The position numbers and the translations under genes were made by a program. The notes below the pieces were generated by a model. That model was not told the origin of the DNA. It saw nothing but the letters and a program-made list of their open reading frames with translations, and did no database searches. From Bdellovibrio sp. qaytius (GTDB taxonomy: Bacteria; Bdellovibrionota; Bdellovibrionia; Bdellovibrionales; Bdellovibrionaceae), in contig CP025734.1 in the NCBI GenBank assembly GCA_004011035.1, positions 3,184,001 through 3,248,000 on the forward strand: a stretch of 64,000 bases of DNA. The letters are read 5' to 3'. Below are positions 11,641 through 21,029 of this stretch, piece after piece (position 1 is the first letter of the stretch; each line of letters starts with the position of its first letter).

Positions 11641-12456
11641 TCAAAACGGAACTGCTAAGTCAATTGACTGGTGAGTTTCTTTTTCGAATTCTGATTCTTT
11701 TACGTAAGCATAATGAAGCCCAAATTGAGGGCCACCAAAGCCTAAGCCTGCGGTAAAATAGTTTTGAGAGATAATATTGTTATTTTGGTAACCCAAACGC
11801 ATCTGAAGCCATTCATTTAAAATGATTTCCATACCGGCCTTAACGATCATTTTTTGCTCAGAAACTGTGTTTTTACCCGCCTCAAGTTCTCCGCGAAGGT
11901 TCACTAATTCATCGTATTTGGCCTCAAAACCTACGGCTTGAGTGGGTCTCTTGTCGATTGTGTCTGATAAATCTGTGTCATTCAGCGGTTGGTTTTTAAC
12001 CACGGCACCCACAGAAAACCAAGTGTTCGGGCGATACATTACACCAATGTCAGCTAAGTTTTGGCGGTATTTATCATCTTTACCTGGAAGTTGAGTTTCT
12101 TGAAAACCTAAATTTGCACCTAGCGAAAATTTTGCGCTCAGTGGTTGAGCCAAACCAAAATAAAATGCTTTTGTTCTGAATCCTTTAACATCTGTTTGAT
12201 TGTAACCAAGCAATGCTGGAAATAAGGCTTCTGCTCCATTGTCAGCAAGTGAAATTCGAAAAGCTTTTTTTGCAAAACTCATAGCCAATGATCTTTGTTC
12301 AAATAAAGCAAATGCCGCTGGATTATTAAAAGCTCCATCAACAAGATTCACCGAACCAACACCGGCTCCGCCTAATGAAGTTGAAACTGATCCTAAGTTT
12401 TCGAATGATTGCGACCACGCTGAACACGACACGAGTAAAATAAATAAGTATTTCAT
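11641..12456 (-). CDS. Outer-membrane beta-barrel protein (PorV/FadL-like)
   Basis: A short signal peptide (about 1-15, ending AWS) is followed by 'SVSTSLGGAGVGSVNLVDGAFNNPAAFAL', the N-terminal pattern of PorV/PorQ and FadL-type barrels (Gly-rich turn, then N-P-A). Alternating aromatic strands follow, ending in a hydrophobic strand '...SIDLAVPF' with terminal Phe, the BAM recognition feature. Substrate unknown. Preceded by a lipoprotein gene 33 bases upstream on the same strand; possible two-gene unit. Confidence 0.8.
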   Translation of the reverse strand: MKYLFILLVSCSAWSQSFENLGSVSTSLGGAGVGSVNLVDGAFNNPAAFALFEQRSLAMSFAKKAFRISLADNGAEALFPALLGYNQTDVKGFRTKAFYFGLAQPLSAKFSLGANLGFQETQLPGKDDKYRQNLADIGVMYRPNTWFSVGAVVKNQPLNDTDLSDTIDKRPTQAVGFEAKYDELVNLRGELEAGKNTVSEQKMIVKAGMEIILNEWLQMRLGYQNNNIISQNYFTAGLGFGGPQFGLHYAYVKESEFEKETHQSIDLAVPF

Positions 12457-12489
12457 GTCGATTAGACTAAACTTGAATTTTTGAAAAAT

Positions 12490-14031
12490 CTAGAAGTTCG
12501 TGCTTGAACGCGTACACACACTTAAATAATTGGCGCAGCGACCTAGAAGTCGTTTTGCATCAGGAGTTGTAGCACTCGTGTAATTCGCACCCATTAGATT
12601 GTATGCTGTTAAGTAGCACTCTTGGCTTGTGTCATATTGAATACCAGCGTCTTTAGATGCATTTTCTGCTGAACTAAAAATATCTGTCGTTGGTAAATAA
12701 CAACTGCTACGACGAGGCGACACGCAGATTTGATAATTGGCGCGGTTTGCAATACGATCTTGCGGCGTTACACCAAGAGCCGTGTCTTTGGGAATAAATA
12801 AACCAATGTTCCAATCAGCAGCCGACTGTTGACGGCGAATTTTTTTAACAGCCAACTGTCTTGCTTCAGTCATGTCGGTCGCAACAAGTGGGCTGCAAGT
12901 TGGTTCACCTAATTTTTTATTATCATAGTGTGCTGGTAAGGCGATTAAGAAATTTTCGCAAGTCCACTGAGCACCTTGCACTGTTGTTCCGGTTGATAAA
13001 TCGATTTCAGTGACTGCGGTTCCTGATAAAACGTTATTTACCCAACCAGCTACATTACGAACTTTAGGTTCAAACTTTAAACTGTAACCACGGCCAAAAG
13101 CTTTTGATACATCAGAAGTTTGACGACGTACTTGGCTAATTGTTTCCTCAGTGACGTTGGCTCCATCTAGAGCTTTACCACCGAATACGGCCGTTAAAAT
13201 TACGCGATCATTTGCTGTTGAGTTAAATTTTTTGCGCACGATATCTGAATAATACTCGGCGATACCAAATTTAATTTCTGGATTTCCATTCGAATTATCA
13301 GTTGAAGCTGGTAATGTTTCATCGGCTGTTTGATTAAGACCAAACGAGGCCTGAATCGGTACTGGGTCTGGTGTGTCAGATAAATTATAAGTGCGTGATC
13401 CTTCAGCCAGTACTGTACCTGTGCCCGTGAATTTAATTTCTTTAGTTAACATGTTGCCGACAAAACCAGTTGTTAAATCTTGCAAAAACAAAATAGCATC
13501 ACGATTTGGCTGTGGAATTAAAGAATTAATATTATTATTCGCACCCGGAGAAATTAAATCGACGTTTAAAGTTAAATCAGTTTTTCGTCTGATTGAAAAC
13601 TGCATGTAAGCGCCCATGTTAGCTGTCGATTGTTGCAAAACTTTTTGAACTTGTTCAGGAGTTACTGTTGATGACGGTGCTTGTGGCTTGATGTAATGCC
13701 CGATGTGCTGTAAAAATGCTGTTCGTAATTTTAATCCACCTTTGACAGCCCCATTACCATTATTTGTAACAAAGCCTTCGTTAACACCAATAACTAAACC
13801 TGGAATTGGATTATTTGTCGAACCCGAATCAGCAACATAATTGACACAAGAATTATATGAAATTGTATCTGCTGCGATATCGTAAGCAAAGGGGGCTTGC
13901 TTAGTGGCGTTGTCGACTGTTTCTGCAATCGAGCTCTTATTGTTTAAAATACCTTCACCTTTTGGTGTGCATGAAAACACCAACATAGATAAAGCCAATA
14001 CTAGAATTTGTATTAAAGACGCCAAGTTCAT
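12490..14031 (-). CDS. Lipoprotein of unknown function
   Basis: A type II signal peptide is clear: hydrophobic 'LIQILVLALSML' and lipobox VFSC with Cys at residue 21. The mature part (about 490 residues) has repeated mixed alpha/beta segments and several cysteines near the end ('ECYLTAY', 'LGRCANYLSVCTRSS'), suggesting disulfides. No known domain is recognised. The next gene on the same strand is a PorV-like barrel, so an outer-membrane complex is possible. It diverges from the LolA-like gene at 14121 across about 90 bases. Confidence 0.85.
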   Translation of the reverse strand: MNLASLIQILVLALSMLVFSCTPKGEGILNNKSSIAETVDNATKQAPFAYDIAADTISYNSCVNYVADSGSTNNPIPGLVIGVNEGFVTNNGNGAVKGGLKLRTAFLQHIGHYIKPQAPSSTVTPEQVQKVLQQSTANMGAYMQFSIRRKTDLTLNVDLISPGANNNINSLIPQPNRDAILFLQDLTTGFVGNMLTKEIKFTGTGTVLAEGSRTYNLSDTPDPVPIQASFGLNQTADETLPASTDNSNGNPEIKFGIAEYYSDIVRKKFNSTANDRVILTAVFGGKALDGANVTEETISQVRRQTSDVSKAFGRGYSLKFEPKVRNVAGWVNNVLSGTAVTEIDLSTGTTVQGAQWTCENFLIALPAHYDNKKLGEPTCSPLVATDMTEARQLAVKKIRRQQSAADWNIGLFIPKDTALGVTPQDRIANRANYQICVSPRRSSCYLPTTDIFSSAENASKDAGIQYDTSQECYLTAYNLMGANYTSATTPDAKRLLGRCANYLSVCTRSSTNF

Positions 14032-14120
14032 CTATCTCCATTGTAGCAGATAACGTAACACGGATCGTTAGTTATCTTATTCGGACTAAACTTCTTGTCT
14101 CATTATGATATATTTTTCGT

Positions 14121-14921
14121 ATGAAATCAGCTCTACGCCTGACTTTGGTCAGCACTTTATTTGTTTTTTCTCTAATCACTACATCAACGGCCTGGACTTT
14201 CGTTCTGCCTTTGGATTTCGTCGTTAAAAAAAGCGTGGCTAAAACAGGCCGAACTTCTATTTCAATCGATCAAGAAGTCACTTTTAAAGTAGGTAAAGAC
14301 ACTTTAAAAACACAAGAAAACTGGCTGATCGAAGGCGATCGCAATTTAAAAGTTTCAGCAACAGGATTAGAACCCTTCAAAGAAAACGTAAAAGTAAATT
14401 CTTTATTTAATTCAAAACAAAAAACACAAATTATCGGTAAAACAAAATCACAGTCACCTGTGGGACACGATTTTTACCAACGTTTAATGTTTGTTAGATC
14501 TTCTGATTCATTCATGCAATACATTCGCGAATTAGGCATCAGCGAAAAAACCAGATTATCAAAAGCTGAAGGTCGTATTTGTATTGCCATTGGTGATTCA
14601 TCACAAGGCGACAGCAAAAGCCCACAAATCTGGATCGACCAAGACGACTTTTTAATTCGTAAAATCAGAATGCCATCAGGCACTGAAATTAATCTTTCTG
14701 ACTATGTGAAAGCCGGCGATGATTTCTGGATCGCGAAAACACAAACGATCAAATGGGCCGGAGCTACTGCCACGATTAAAGTTAAAAGCTTCTCGACAAA
14801 AAATGCTGCGACGATCACACAGTTTTATCCACAGAATTTTGAACAACCGACTGAATTAGCTTTTAACGAAGCCAGCAGCATCGCTCAGGTTGTTGAAGAC
14901 TTCTATAAGAGGTTTCGATGA
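14121..14921 (+). CDS. Exported protein, possible LolA/RseB-like fold
   Basis: Signal peptide about 1-25 ('MKSALRLTLVSTLFVFSLITTSTA'). The mature sequence alternates short strands and resembles outer-membrane lipoprotein-sorting (LolA) or RseB-type proteins ('PQIWIDQDDFLIRKIRMPSGTEINLSDY', 'FYPQNFEQP'), but a family assignment is tentative. The stop codon overlaps the priA start as ATGA, so the pair is translationally coupled. That arrangement is odd because priA acts in replication restart and this protein is extracytoplasmic. Confidence 0.7.
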   Translation: MKSALRLTLVSTLFVFSLITTSTAWTFVLPLDFVVKKSVAKTGRTSISIDQEVTFKVGKDTLKTQENWLIEGDRNLKVSATGLEPFKENVKVNSLFNSKQKTQIIGKTKSQSPVGHDFYQRLMFVRSSDSFMQYIRELGISEKTRLSKAEGRICIAIGDSSQGDSKSPQIWIDQDDFLIRKIRMPSGTEINLSDYVKAGDDFWIAKTQTIKWAGATATIKVKSFSTKNAATITQFYPQNFEQPTELAFNEASSIAQVVEDFYKRFR

Positions 14922-16963
14922 ATGTAGTTAAAGTCGCAGTTGATGCGCCTTTACTAGATCCTTTAACATATTTGCAAAATCCTGAATTTACTGTTTCGCG
15001 CGGTGATATTGTTAATGTCACTCTTGGAAACAGAAAAATTAAAGGTTTTGTTTTATCTGCGTTTGAAACCACACAAGAAGAAATCAACAAACAGTTCGGT
15101 AAAGAAATCAAACTCAAACCCGTCGTTTCGGTTGATGAAGAATGGGTAAAACTTCAAGATCCTCATTTAAGCTGGCTTGAATGGGTTGCTCATTATTACA
15201 TTCACCCGATTGGCCAAGTGATTCAATTGGCATTTCCTCCGCTAACAAAACAAACTAAGGCGCGCGCTTCTAAGCGCCCGCCAGTGGTTCCGGTTTTAGC
15301 TCAAACCGCAAAGCCCGAACTTACTCAAGAACAAAAAAAATGTATCGATGGCATTGATCTTAACTCTGGTTTTAGAACACATTTAGTTCACGGAGTTACA
15401 GGTTCAGGTAAAACAGAAATTTATCTTCGTCTTTTTGAACAGTGTTTAGCAAAAAAACAAAAAGGTCTTTTTTTACTGCCAGAGATTTCTTTAACTCCCC
15501 AATTAACTAACCGCTTTGTTGAACGCTTTGGCGATCAAGTGGCCGTGCTTCATTCGCAATTAACTGATCGTGAACGCACAAATCAGTGGTGGCAAATCAT
15601 TCAAGGCGAAAAAAGTATTTTAATTGGTGCCCGCTCAGCGCTGTTTTGCCCTGTTGAAAATGTGGGTTTAATCGTCGTTGATGAAGAGCACGAAACTAGT
15701 TTTAAACAAGATGAAAAATTAAAATACAATGGCCGCGATTGTGCGATTATGTTGGCTAAACACCATGGCTGCGCCGTTATTCTAGGTTCAGCAACACCAA
15801 GTTTAGAATCTTGGAAGAACGCTATCGAAAATAAATACCAGTTACATTCGTTAGTTTCGCGCGTTGCCGATCGTCCATTACCTGATGTGACTATTGCAGA
15901 TATGCGTTTAGAAAAAGAAAACATGGATCGCTCGATCATGACACCTTTTTGGTTATCGAAAGAACTTTTCGAAAAGATGAAAGTCACTTTAGCTAAAAAA
16001 GAACAAGTGGCTTTGTTATTAAATCGTCGTGGCATGGCCCAAGTTGTTTTCTGTCAAAAATGTGGTTACACAGCAGATTGTCCCAACTGTGATATCAGCT
16101 TAACTCTACACGCTAGACATCATTTGGTTTGTCATTACTGTGACTATCATCAAAATTTCGAAGTGAAATGCCCTGATTGTGCTGAAGGTGAATTATCGCC
16201 GCTTGGCCTTGGCACTGAACGTGTTGAAGAAGATTTAAAAACAATGTTTCCAGACAAAGTGATTGCTCGCGCTGATCGTGACGAAATTACGAATCGTGTT
16301 GAAATGGAAGAGCTGATCACCAACATGGAAAACGGTGATATCGATATTTTAATTGGCACACAAATGATTGCCAAAGGTTTAGATTTTCCTAAATTGAAAT
16401 TAGTGGGTCTACTTTTAGCTGATGTGGGTTTTAATCTTCCTGATTTTAGATCGAGCGAAAAAAGTTTTCAGCTCATCACCCAAATGTCGGGCCGTGCAGG
16501 TCGCCATGTTAAAGGCGATGAAGCGCCAGGATCAGTGGTTATTCAAGCTTACAACACTGAACACGAATCACTTACCTTTGCAAAAAAGCATGATTACGTT
16601 GGATTTGCAGAACATGAACTTTTAAATCGTTCGCCGTTAAATTATCCTCCGTTTCAAAAAATGCTTTCGTTTAGAATTCAGTCGATGTCAGAAGAAAAAT
16701 CACAGACCACGGCCAAATATATTTTAGCTCGGGCGCAAGCGCTTAAAGAAAAATATCCTCAATTTTTTTCGCAAATTGAAGTCCTTGGTCCAGCTGCATC
16801 ACCGCTATCTCGATTAAAAAACCAATACAGGTATCATCTGATTTTAAAAGGGTCAAAAGCGGTCGAGTTAAATCAATTAGCGCGACAAATTATTTCTGAT
16901 GAAAAGTGGATTCCTGCCCAAGTGAAGGTCCTGGTCGATGTTGACCCTATGAGCCTATTGTAA
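14918..16963 (+). CDS. priA: Primosomal replication restart helicase PriA
   Basis: PriA recognises stalled or repaired forks and reloads the replicative helicase. Seen: N-terminal 3' DNA-binding domain, Walker A 'GVTGSGKTEIY' (about 160), DEAH-like box 'DEEHETSFKQD', the GSATPS motif III, the zinc-binding insert with paired cysteines ('CQKCGYTADCPNC', 'CHYCDYHQNFEVKCPDC'), and helicase C motifs 'GTQMIAKGLDFPKL' and 'QMSGRAGRH'. The 681 residues are within the family range. The ATG start overlaps the upstream stop as ATGA. Confidence 0.97.
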   Translation: MNVVKVAVDAPLLDPLTYLQNPEFTVSRGDIVNVTLGNRKIKGFVLSAFETTQEEINKQFGKEIKLKPVVSVDEEWVKLQDPHLSWLEWVAHYYIHPIGQVIQLAFPPLTKQTKARASKRPPVVPVLAQTAKPELTQEQKKCIDGIDLNSGFRTHLVHGVTGSGKTEIYLRLFEQCLAKKQKGLFLLPEISLTPQLTNRFVERFGDQVAVLHSQLTDRERTNQWWQIIQGEKSILIGARSALFCPVENVGLIVVDEEHETSFKQDEKLKYNGRDCAIMLAKHHGCAVILGSATPSLESWKNAIENKYQLHSLVSRVADRPLPDVTIADMRLEKENMDRSIMTPFWLSKELFEKMKVTLAKKEQVALLLNRRGMAQVVFCQKCGYTADCPNCDISLTLHARHHLVCHYCDYHQNFEVKCPDCAEGELSPLGLGTERVEEDLKTMFPDKVIARADRDEITNRVEMEELITNMENGDIDILIGTQMIAKGLDFPKLKLVGLLLADVGFNLPDFRSSEKSFQLITQMSGRAGRHVKGDEAPGSVVIQAYNTEHESLTFAKKHDYVGFAEHELLNRSPLNYPPFQKMLSFRIQSMSEEKSQTTAKYILARAQALKEKYPQFFSQIEVLGPAASPLSRLKNQYRYHLILKGSKAVELNQLARQIISDEKWIPAQVKVLVDVDPMSLL

Positions 16964-16975
16964 AATAATTAAGAT

Positions 16976-17668
16976 GTGGCTGATCATAACAAACTTCTAT
17001 TTAAACTAACGCCGGAAGAATTCGCCGAGCAAGAGCGCAAAAACCAAATGTGGGATATGCGTATGGCTTATATTCATAGTGGCCACAAATCCATGCAAGA
17101 AAAACAATACGGCGATGCTGTTATTAGTTTCGAAAAGTATGTTCGAACACTCGAATTAATTTTTAAAGTAGAGCCAGGCAACTTAGCTCCGTCTGTGTTT
17201 AAAGAAAACTCGCGCACCTCAGAAATGTCGATCTTGGCTGGAGTGCTTTGGGATTTAGTTCGCATTTATGATACAAGTTCGCAGTATTCAGATCGCCAAG
17301 CTAATTGCGCAGCTCAGTTAGCTAAAATTGTTCCGCTTACGCCAATTTCTACAGAAATTATTTTACAAGCCCAAGAATTTGTTAAAAATGCCAAAAACCC
17401 ACAGAACGTAAAAATCTTTTTAGCAGGTGTCGGAAAATCATCTCGCTGCTTTATTGCAACCTCTGCTTATGAGTCTTCGATTCATACTGATGTTATGATC
17501 CTACGCAATTATCGTGATTCAGTCTTAAAACAGTCATTTTTAGGCAGAAAATTTGTTTATTTTTATTACCGCCACTCCCCAAAAGTAGCCTGCATTCTTG
17601 ATCAGCACGAGTACCTGAAAGCCCCAACACGCTTGGCTTTAAAGCTTCTGATCAAATGCGTTAGATAA
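16976..17668 (+). CDS. CFI-box (CFI-box-CTERM type) protein
   Basis: The start is a GTG at 16976, 12 bases after priA; the nearby ATG at 16974 is in another frame. The N-terminal two-thirds are helical and may be a tetratricopeptide-like repeat ('YIHSGHKSMQEKQYGDAVISFEKY'). Near residues 160-212 it carries the CFI box: 'RCFIATSAYES', then 'LRNYRDSVL', 'GRKFVYFYYRHSP'. In known families this box sits at the C-terminus of diverse bacterial proteins and its role is unclear. There is no signal peptide, so it is probably cytoplasmic. Co-transcription with priA is likely. Confidence 0.75.
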   Translation: MADHNKLLFKLTPEEFAEQERKNQMWDMRMAYIHSGHKSMQEKQYGDAVISFEKYVRTLELIFKVEPGNLAPSVFKENSRTSEMSILAGVLWDLVRIYDTSSQYSDRQANCAAQLAKIVPLTPISTEIILQAQEFVKNAKNPQNVKIFLAGVGKSSRCFIATSAYESSIHTDVMILRNYRDSVLKQSFLGRKFVYFYYRHSPKVACILDQHEYLKAPTRLALKLLIKCVR

Positions 17669-17733
17669 AAAAAGAACCGCCACCTCACCGCTTTTTTGTT
17701 GCATCAAATCGAAACTTTTTTGATCGTAGTAGT

Positions 17734-18924
17734 ATGCACATCTACGATTACATCATCATTGGAAGCGGCTTAACAGGCCAAACGATCGCAACCCAACTTT
17801 CGCAAGAAACACAAAACGTGTTATTGATCGAAGCCGAAGCTTTCACCGGCGGATCAAATCGCCCAGCTCACTTAAGCGGAAACATTCTTGATTCAGGTTT
17901 ACGTTTTATACCAGCTAACGAAATTTCAATTAAAGCGATTCAAAATTTAGAAAATCTTTTAGGTTTAAAATTAATTAAATCTGAAAACGAAAATCACCCA
18001 GAAACATACGATGCTTCTGGCTTTAAAGCTTTCGTTGGTTTCGGCGAAAAGTCGCCAGCATTTTACGACGAATTTTCTTATTTCTTAAATCAAAACGAAT
18101 TAGAACTAACTTTGCCACTTCACCAAATCATGGATTTATTAAAAAATAAATTTCACGGTGAAACATTACTTCGTTCACATGTAACGAAATTTGGCTTTGA
18201 CGAGCAACCAGAAGGCTCAAAAGCAGATCCGCATTTAACTCATGTGATTGTGAACGGTTCTAAAACTTATTACGCTAATAATTTTATTTATGCTGGCCCA
18301 GTTCGTGATTTAGCTCTAATTGTACCTGACGAAGTTTTAAATCTTCGCGCCAAAGCTAAGTTGAAAAAAGACACTTACTGGATGGCTTTATGTTTAGATT
18401 TATTTCATCAAGATATTTCAGTCGAAAAAAATAATTTATTTGTTTTAGACGGCACAACTGATGATGGCATCGGCCCATGCCTTGGTCGCTTTTTACCAAG
18501 CGTCGCCGCTGATGTGTCGCCGACTCAACACACTCAACAAGTTTCTCAGTGGTTAAGTTTTATTGATTATTCAACAGCTGAAGAAACTGAAAACATTGGC
18601 GAAGTGTTAAAGAAAATGAAACGCCAAATTAAACGCGCATTTCCTGAAATGTCTGAAGCGATCAAGTCTGAAAGAATTTTCATGAGCCCACCGTTATCAG
18701 GTGGAGAATTAAAATTAAACGCCAACGGTACTTTACACAAAGTGAACAACCTTTGGATCGCTTCAGCACAAATGAGCAAATATCCAAACTTATTAGGTTC
18801 ATTAGCTCAGTCTCAATTAACTTTAGCAGCTTTAGGCTTTGGTGAATTTTCAATGTCTCACGCGGCATTTGCTGAAGATCAAGCTGAAGAACAAAACGAA
18901 ACTCACACAGAGGCGGAATTATAG
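17734..18924 (+). CDS. FAD-dependent oxidoreductase
   Basis: The N-terminal 'YIIIGSGLTGQTIA' is a GxGxxG dinucleotide-binding loop, followed by an acidic strand end ('VLLIEAEAFTGGSNRP') typical of FAD-binding amine oxidase, phytoene desaturase or protoporphyrinogen oxidase-type proteins. A weaker FAD contact near the C-terminus is suggested by 'NNLWIASAQMSKYPNLLGSLAQS'. The substrate is not evident. The last 20 residues are acidic. It is followed 20 bases later by a DUF1304 membrane protein whose own start is unclear, so the two may be coupled. Confidence 0.75.
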   Translation: MHIYDYIIIGSGLTGQTIATQLSQETQNVLLIEAEAFTGGSNRPAHLSGNILDSGLRFIPANEISIKAIQNLENLLGLKLIKSENENHPETYDASGFKAFVGFGEKSPAFYDEFSYFLNQNELELTLPLHQIMDLLKNKFHGETLLRSHVTKFGFDEQPEGSKADPHLTHVIVNGSKTYYANNFIYAGPVRDLALIVPDEVLNLRAKAKLKKDTYWMALCLDLFHQDISVEKNNLFVLDGTTDDGIGPCLGRFLPSVAADVSPTQHTQQVSQWLSFIDYSTAEETENIGEVLKKMKRQIKRAFPEMSEAIKSERIFMSPPLSGGELKLNANGTLHKVNNLWIASAQMSKYPNLLGSLAQSQLTLAALGFGEFSMSHAAFAEDQAEEQNETHTEAEL

Positions 18925-18944
18925 CATCAATCATTCAAGCCCTA

Positions 18945-19280
18945 GTGTTATTGATCGCAGGATTGCACATCTATTTCTTAGTGCTTGAAATGTTTATGTG
19001 GACTAAGCCATTAGGTCTTAAAACCTTTCGCTTAACGCCAGAATTTGCTGAACAATCAAAAGCCTTGGCCGCAAACCAAGGTCTTTACAATGGCTTTCTA
19101 GCTGCTGGTTTATTGTGGGCATTTTTTCACCCACAACCAGAAATGGCTCAGCAACTTAGATTATTTTTCTTAGGCTGTGTTATCGTAGCCGGCATTTACG
19201 GCGCAGCTACAGCTTCAAAAAAGATTCTTTATATTCAAGCGATGCCTGCAGCGATCGCTTTACTTATTTGTTTGATTTAA
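18945..19280 (+). CDS. DUF1304-family membrane protein
   Basis: The pattern 'AGLHIYFLVLEMFMW', 'NQGLYNGFLAAGLLWAF' and four hydrophobic segments match DUF1304 (YgbE-type) small integral membrane proteins, whose function is unknown. The GTG at 18945 is the first standard start, but it has no ribosome-binding site and trims the first helix. The frame is open upstream to about 18918, where GAGGCGG (18910-18916) would suit a non-standard ATT/ATA start. Its 3' end overlaps the convergent phosphatase gene by 17 bases. Confidence 0.8.
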   Translation: MLLIAGLHIYFLVLEMFMWTKPLGLKTFRLTPEFAEQSKALAANQGLYNGFLAAGLLWAFFHPQPEMAQQLRLFFLGCVIVAGIYGAATASKKILYIQAMPAAIALLICLI

Positions 19281-20784
19281 ACGCTTCATCTAGCACACGA
19301 CCGCTGGCTTTCGCTGGCGGCAATACACCTGTTACAAACGATAACGTCGGCGCGATATCGACAACTTTTGATCCTGCATAAACTCCGGCTTGAAACCACT
19401 TCGGCCCCCACATAATTACCGGAACTGAATTATCATAATTCCAGTTCGTCATATGAGTGACTACGGCTCCGGTTTTTTGAGTGTAAAACGGCTCCATGAC
19501 TAACATTAAATCTCCAGCAGCTTCAGGTACGAAACTGTTTTCAACAGGCCAGCGCAAATCAAAATACGGAATCTGTGCATTTAAAACCTGCTCGCGTGTT
19601 ACAACTTTATAAACTCCGGGTATTTGCGCAAAAATATCTTTCACTAAATTCTGAGCCTTTGCCGAATCGATATTTTTTTCTGCCAACCGGAGGCGGTTAA
19701 AATATACGTGATTTAAAAAAACAGTTTCAACCCAACCCTGTTCGCCACTTGAACCAAATTCTTTAGTTAACTTTTCATTCGCCTGTTTAATAGCCCCCAA
19801 GAAATCTAGCTCGCCCGTAGCTACTTTGCCCACGCGCAGTAAATCACTTGCTGGCGGAATTCCATGATCAGCCGTGAAAACAACAACAGTTTTATCTAAA
19901 AGATTTTTTTGTTTTAAAGATGAAAATAATTTCGCAAGTTGTTTATCTTCTTCAAGAGTTAATTTTTTTAATTCTGGAGCATCAGGGCCTAATTTGTGCC
20001 CTAAAATATCATGATTAGATAAGCTCACGCCTAAAACATCCGGACCATTTACATTACGTTGACCTAGCTTTTCTTCATTCAATGCCGTAATTGCTAAATC
20101 CATTGTTGCATTTACACCCGCAATTGAAGCCTCAAGAGTTTTATCTTCTAAATTGCCTTGAGTTCTTTGTTTCACATTAACTTTTTCTAACCATTTGGGA
20201 GCATCACCGTAATATTTTGTCGTCGACCATTCTTTAGGTTTATCTTCATACCACAAAGCCATATTTGCACGATGACCACCTAAGAAAATCGCTGATCGAT
20301 CTTTCAACGAAACAGTAAAAACTTTGCTGTCTGGATAAATATTTTTGACTTCATCACCATATGTAGTGGTTTTCAAACGACGCGGAGAAAATCCAAATTC
20401 AGCATCATCAGCACAGTAAATTTTTTTTCTAGTTTTAGTGTCATACCATTCATTAATTTGAATCCCCGTTTGCGCAGGGTAAGACCCCGATAAAATCATC
20501 GCATGCCCCGGACAAGTCATCGCTTGCATGATCCCGTAAGTGCTTTGCGCAAAGTAAGCACCCGTGCTCATCATATGATTAAAACCAAGCGATGAAGCCG
20601 GCATAAAATCTTTCTGATAACGAGTTAAAAAATCAGAGCGAAACTGATCGATAACAACAACGACTACAAGTTTGGGCTTTTGTTTGTAGGTCTCAAAAGA
20701 AAGGCTTTTTGCGAATACGGGTGAGGTCGGCAGAGACAATGCCCCAACGATTAAAAATGCGGCAGCAATTAGTGTGTTTTTCAT
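19264..20784 (-). CDS. PafA-type alkaline phosphatase / phosphodiesterase superfamily protein
   Basis: Signal peptide about 1-25. The family's metal and nucleophile sites are seen: D46 in 'VVIDQFRSD', T90 in 'TCPGHAMILSG', N111 in 'GIQINEWYD', the 'KDR' motif at 161-163, 'NHDILGHKLGP' and 'FTADHGIPP'. The 21-residue gap from T90 to N111 and the K-x-R pair match the active site of PafA, which distinguishes phosphomonoesterases from diesterases in this superfamily. The protein is probably periplasmic and scavenges phosphate from organic esters. No Pho-type box was recognised upstream. It reads opposite to its plus-strand neighbours. Confidence 0.88.
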   Translation of the reverse strand: MKNTLIAAAFLIVGALSLPTSPVFAKSLSFETYKQKPKLVVVVVIDQFRSDFLTRYQKDFMPASSLGFNHMMSTGAYFAQSTYGIMQAMTCPGHAMILSGSYPAQTGIQINEWYDTKTRKKIYCADDAEFGFSPRRLKTTTYGDEVKNIYPDSKVFTVSLKDRSAIFLGGHRANMALWYEDKPKEWSTTKYYGDAPKWLEKVNVKQRTQGNLEDKTLEASIAGVNATMDLAITALNEEKLGQRNVNGPDVLGVSLSNHDILGHKLGPDAPELKKLTLEEDKQLAKLFSSLKQKNLLDKTVVVFTADHGIPPASDLLRVGKVATGELDFLGAIKQANEKLTKEFGSSGEQGWVETVFLNHVYFNRLRLAEKNIDSAKAQNLVKDIFAQIPGVYKVVTREQVLNAQIPYFDLRWPVENSFVPEAAGDLMLVMEPFYTQKTGAVVTHMTNWNYDNSVPVIMWGPKWFQAGVYAGSKVVDIAPTLSFVTGVLPPAKASGRVLDEAFKSNK

Positions 20785-20932
20785 AGCTAAAGATACTAAT
20801 ACTCCTTTTTATGAATGTCCTCTATTTAAACGGGTCTATAAGTCACAAAACCATGGATTTCAGGCTTGCCTTTCACTGCTCGGTTTGTTAACTCTGATCC
20901 TCACTAAAACACACGGGATGGTAATACCTGGT

Positions 20933-20988
20933 CTGATGCTTAAATTGGTTGCATCGGAAACCCTCACTGGAGATCAAACTTCAGCGAG
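20933..20988 (+). promoter_or_regulatory. Structured leader of rpsB
   Basis: The roughly 240 bases before rpsB hold no convincing gene. Two adjacent stem-loops are seen: CTGATGC (20933-20939) with GCATCGG (20951-20957), and an imperfect stem between 20963-20972 and 20979-20988. They end about 40 bases before the start codon. Ribosomal protein S2 is known in several bacteria to repress its own operon through a leader structure, so an autoregulatory site is a reasonable inference. Confidence 0.5.
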
Positions 20989-21029
20989 CTCTGCCCCCCG
21001 GAGGCTTAACCAGAAAAAAAGGAAATCAC

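Noticed and set aside
15601-16035. A 144-residue minus-strand frame inside priA
   Set aside because: priA is complete and its motifs are intact on the plus strand; the other frame shows no motif or start signal.
20949-21029. N-terminal extension of ribosomal protein S2 from an ATG at 20949
   Set aside because: The extension has no S2 similarity, overlaps the leader stem-loops, and 21030 has a good ribosome-binding site and the conserved start.
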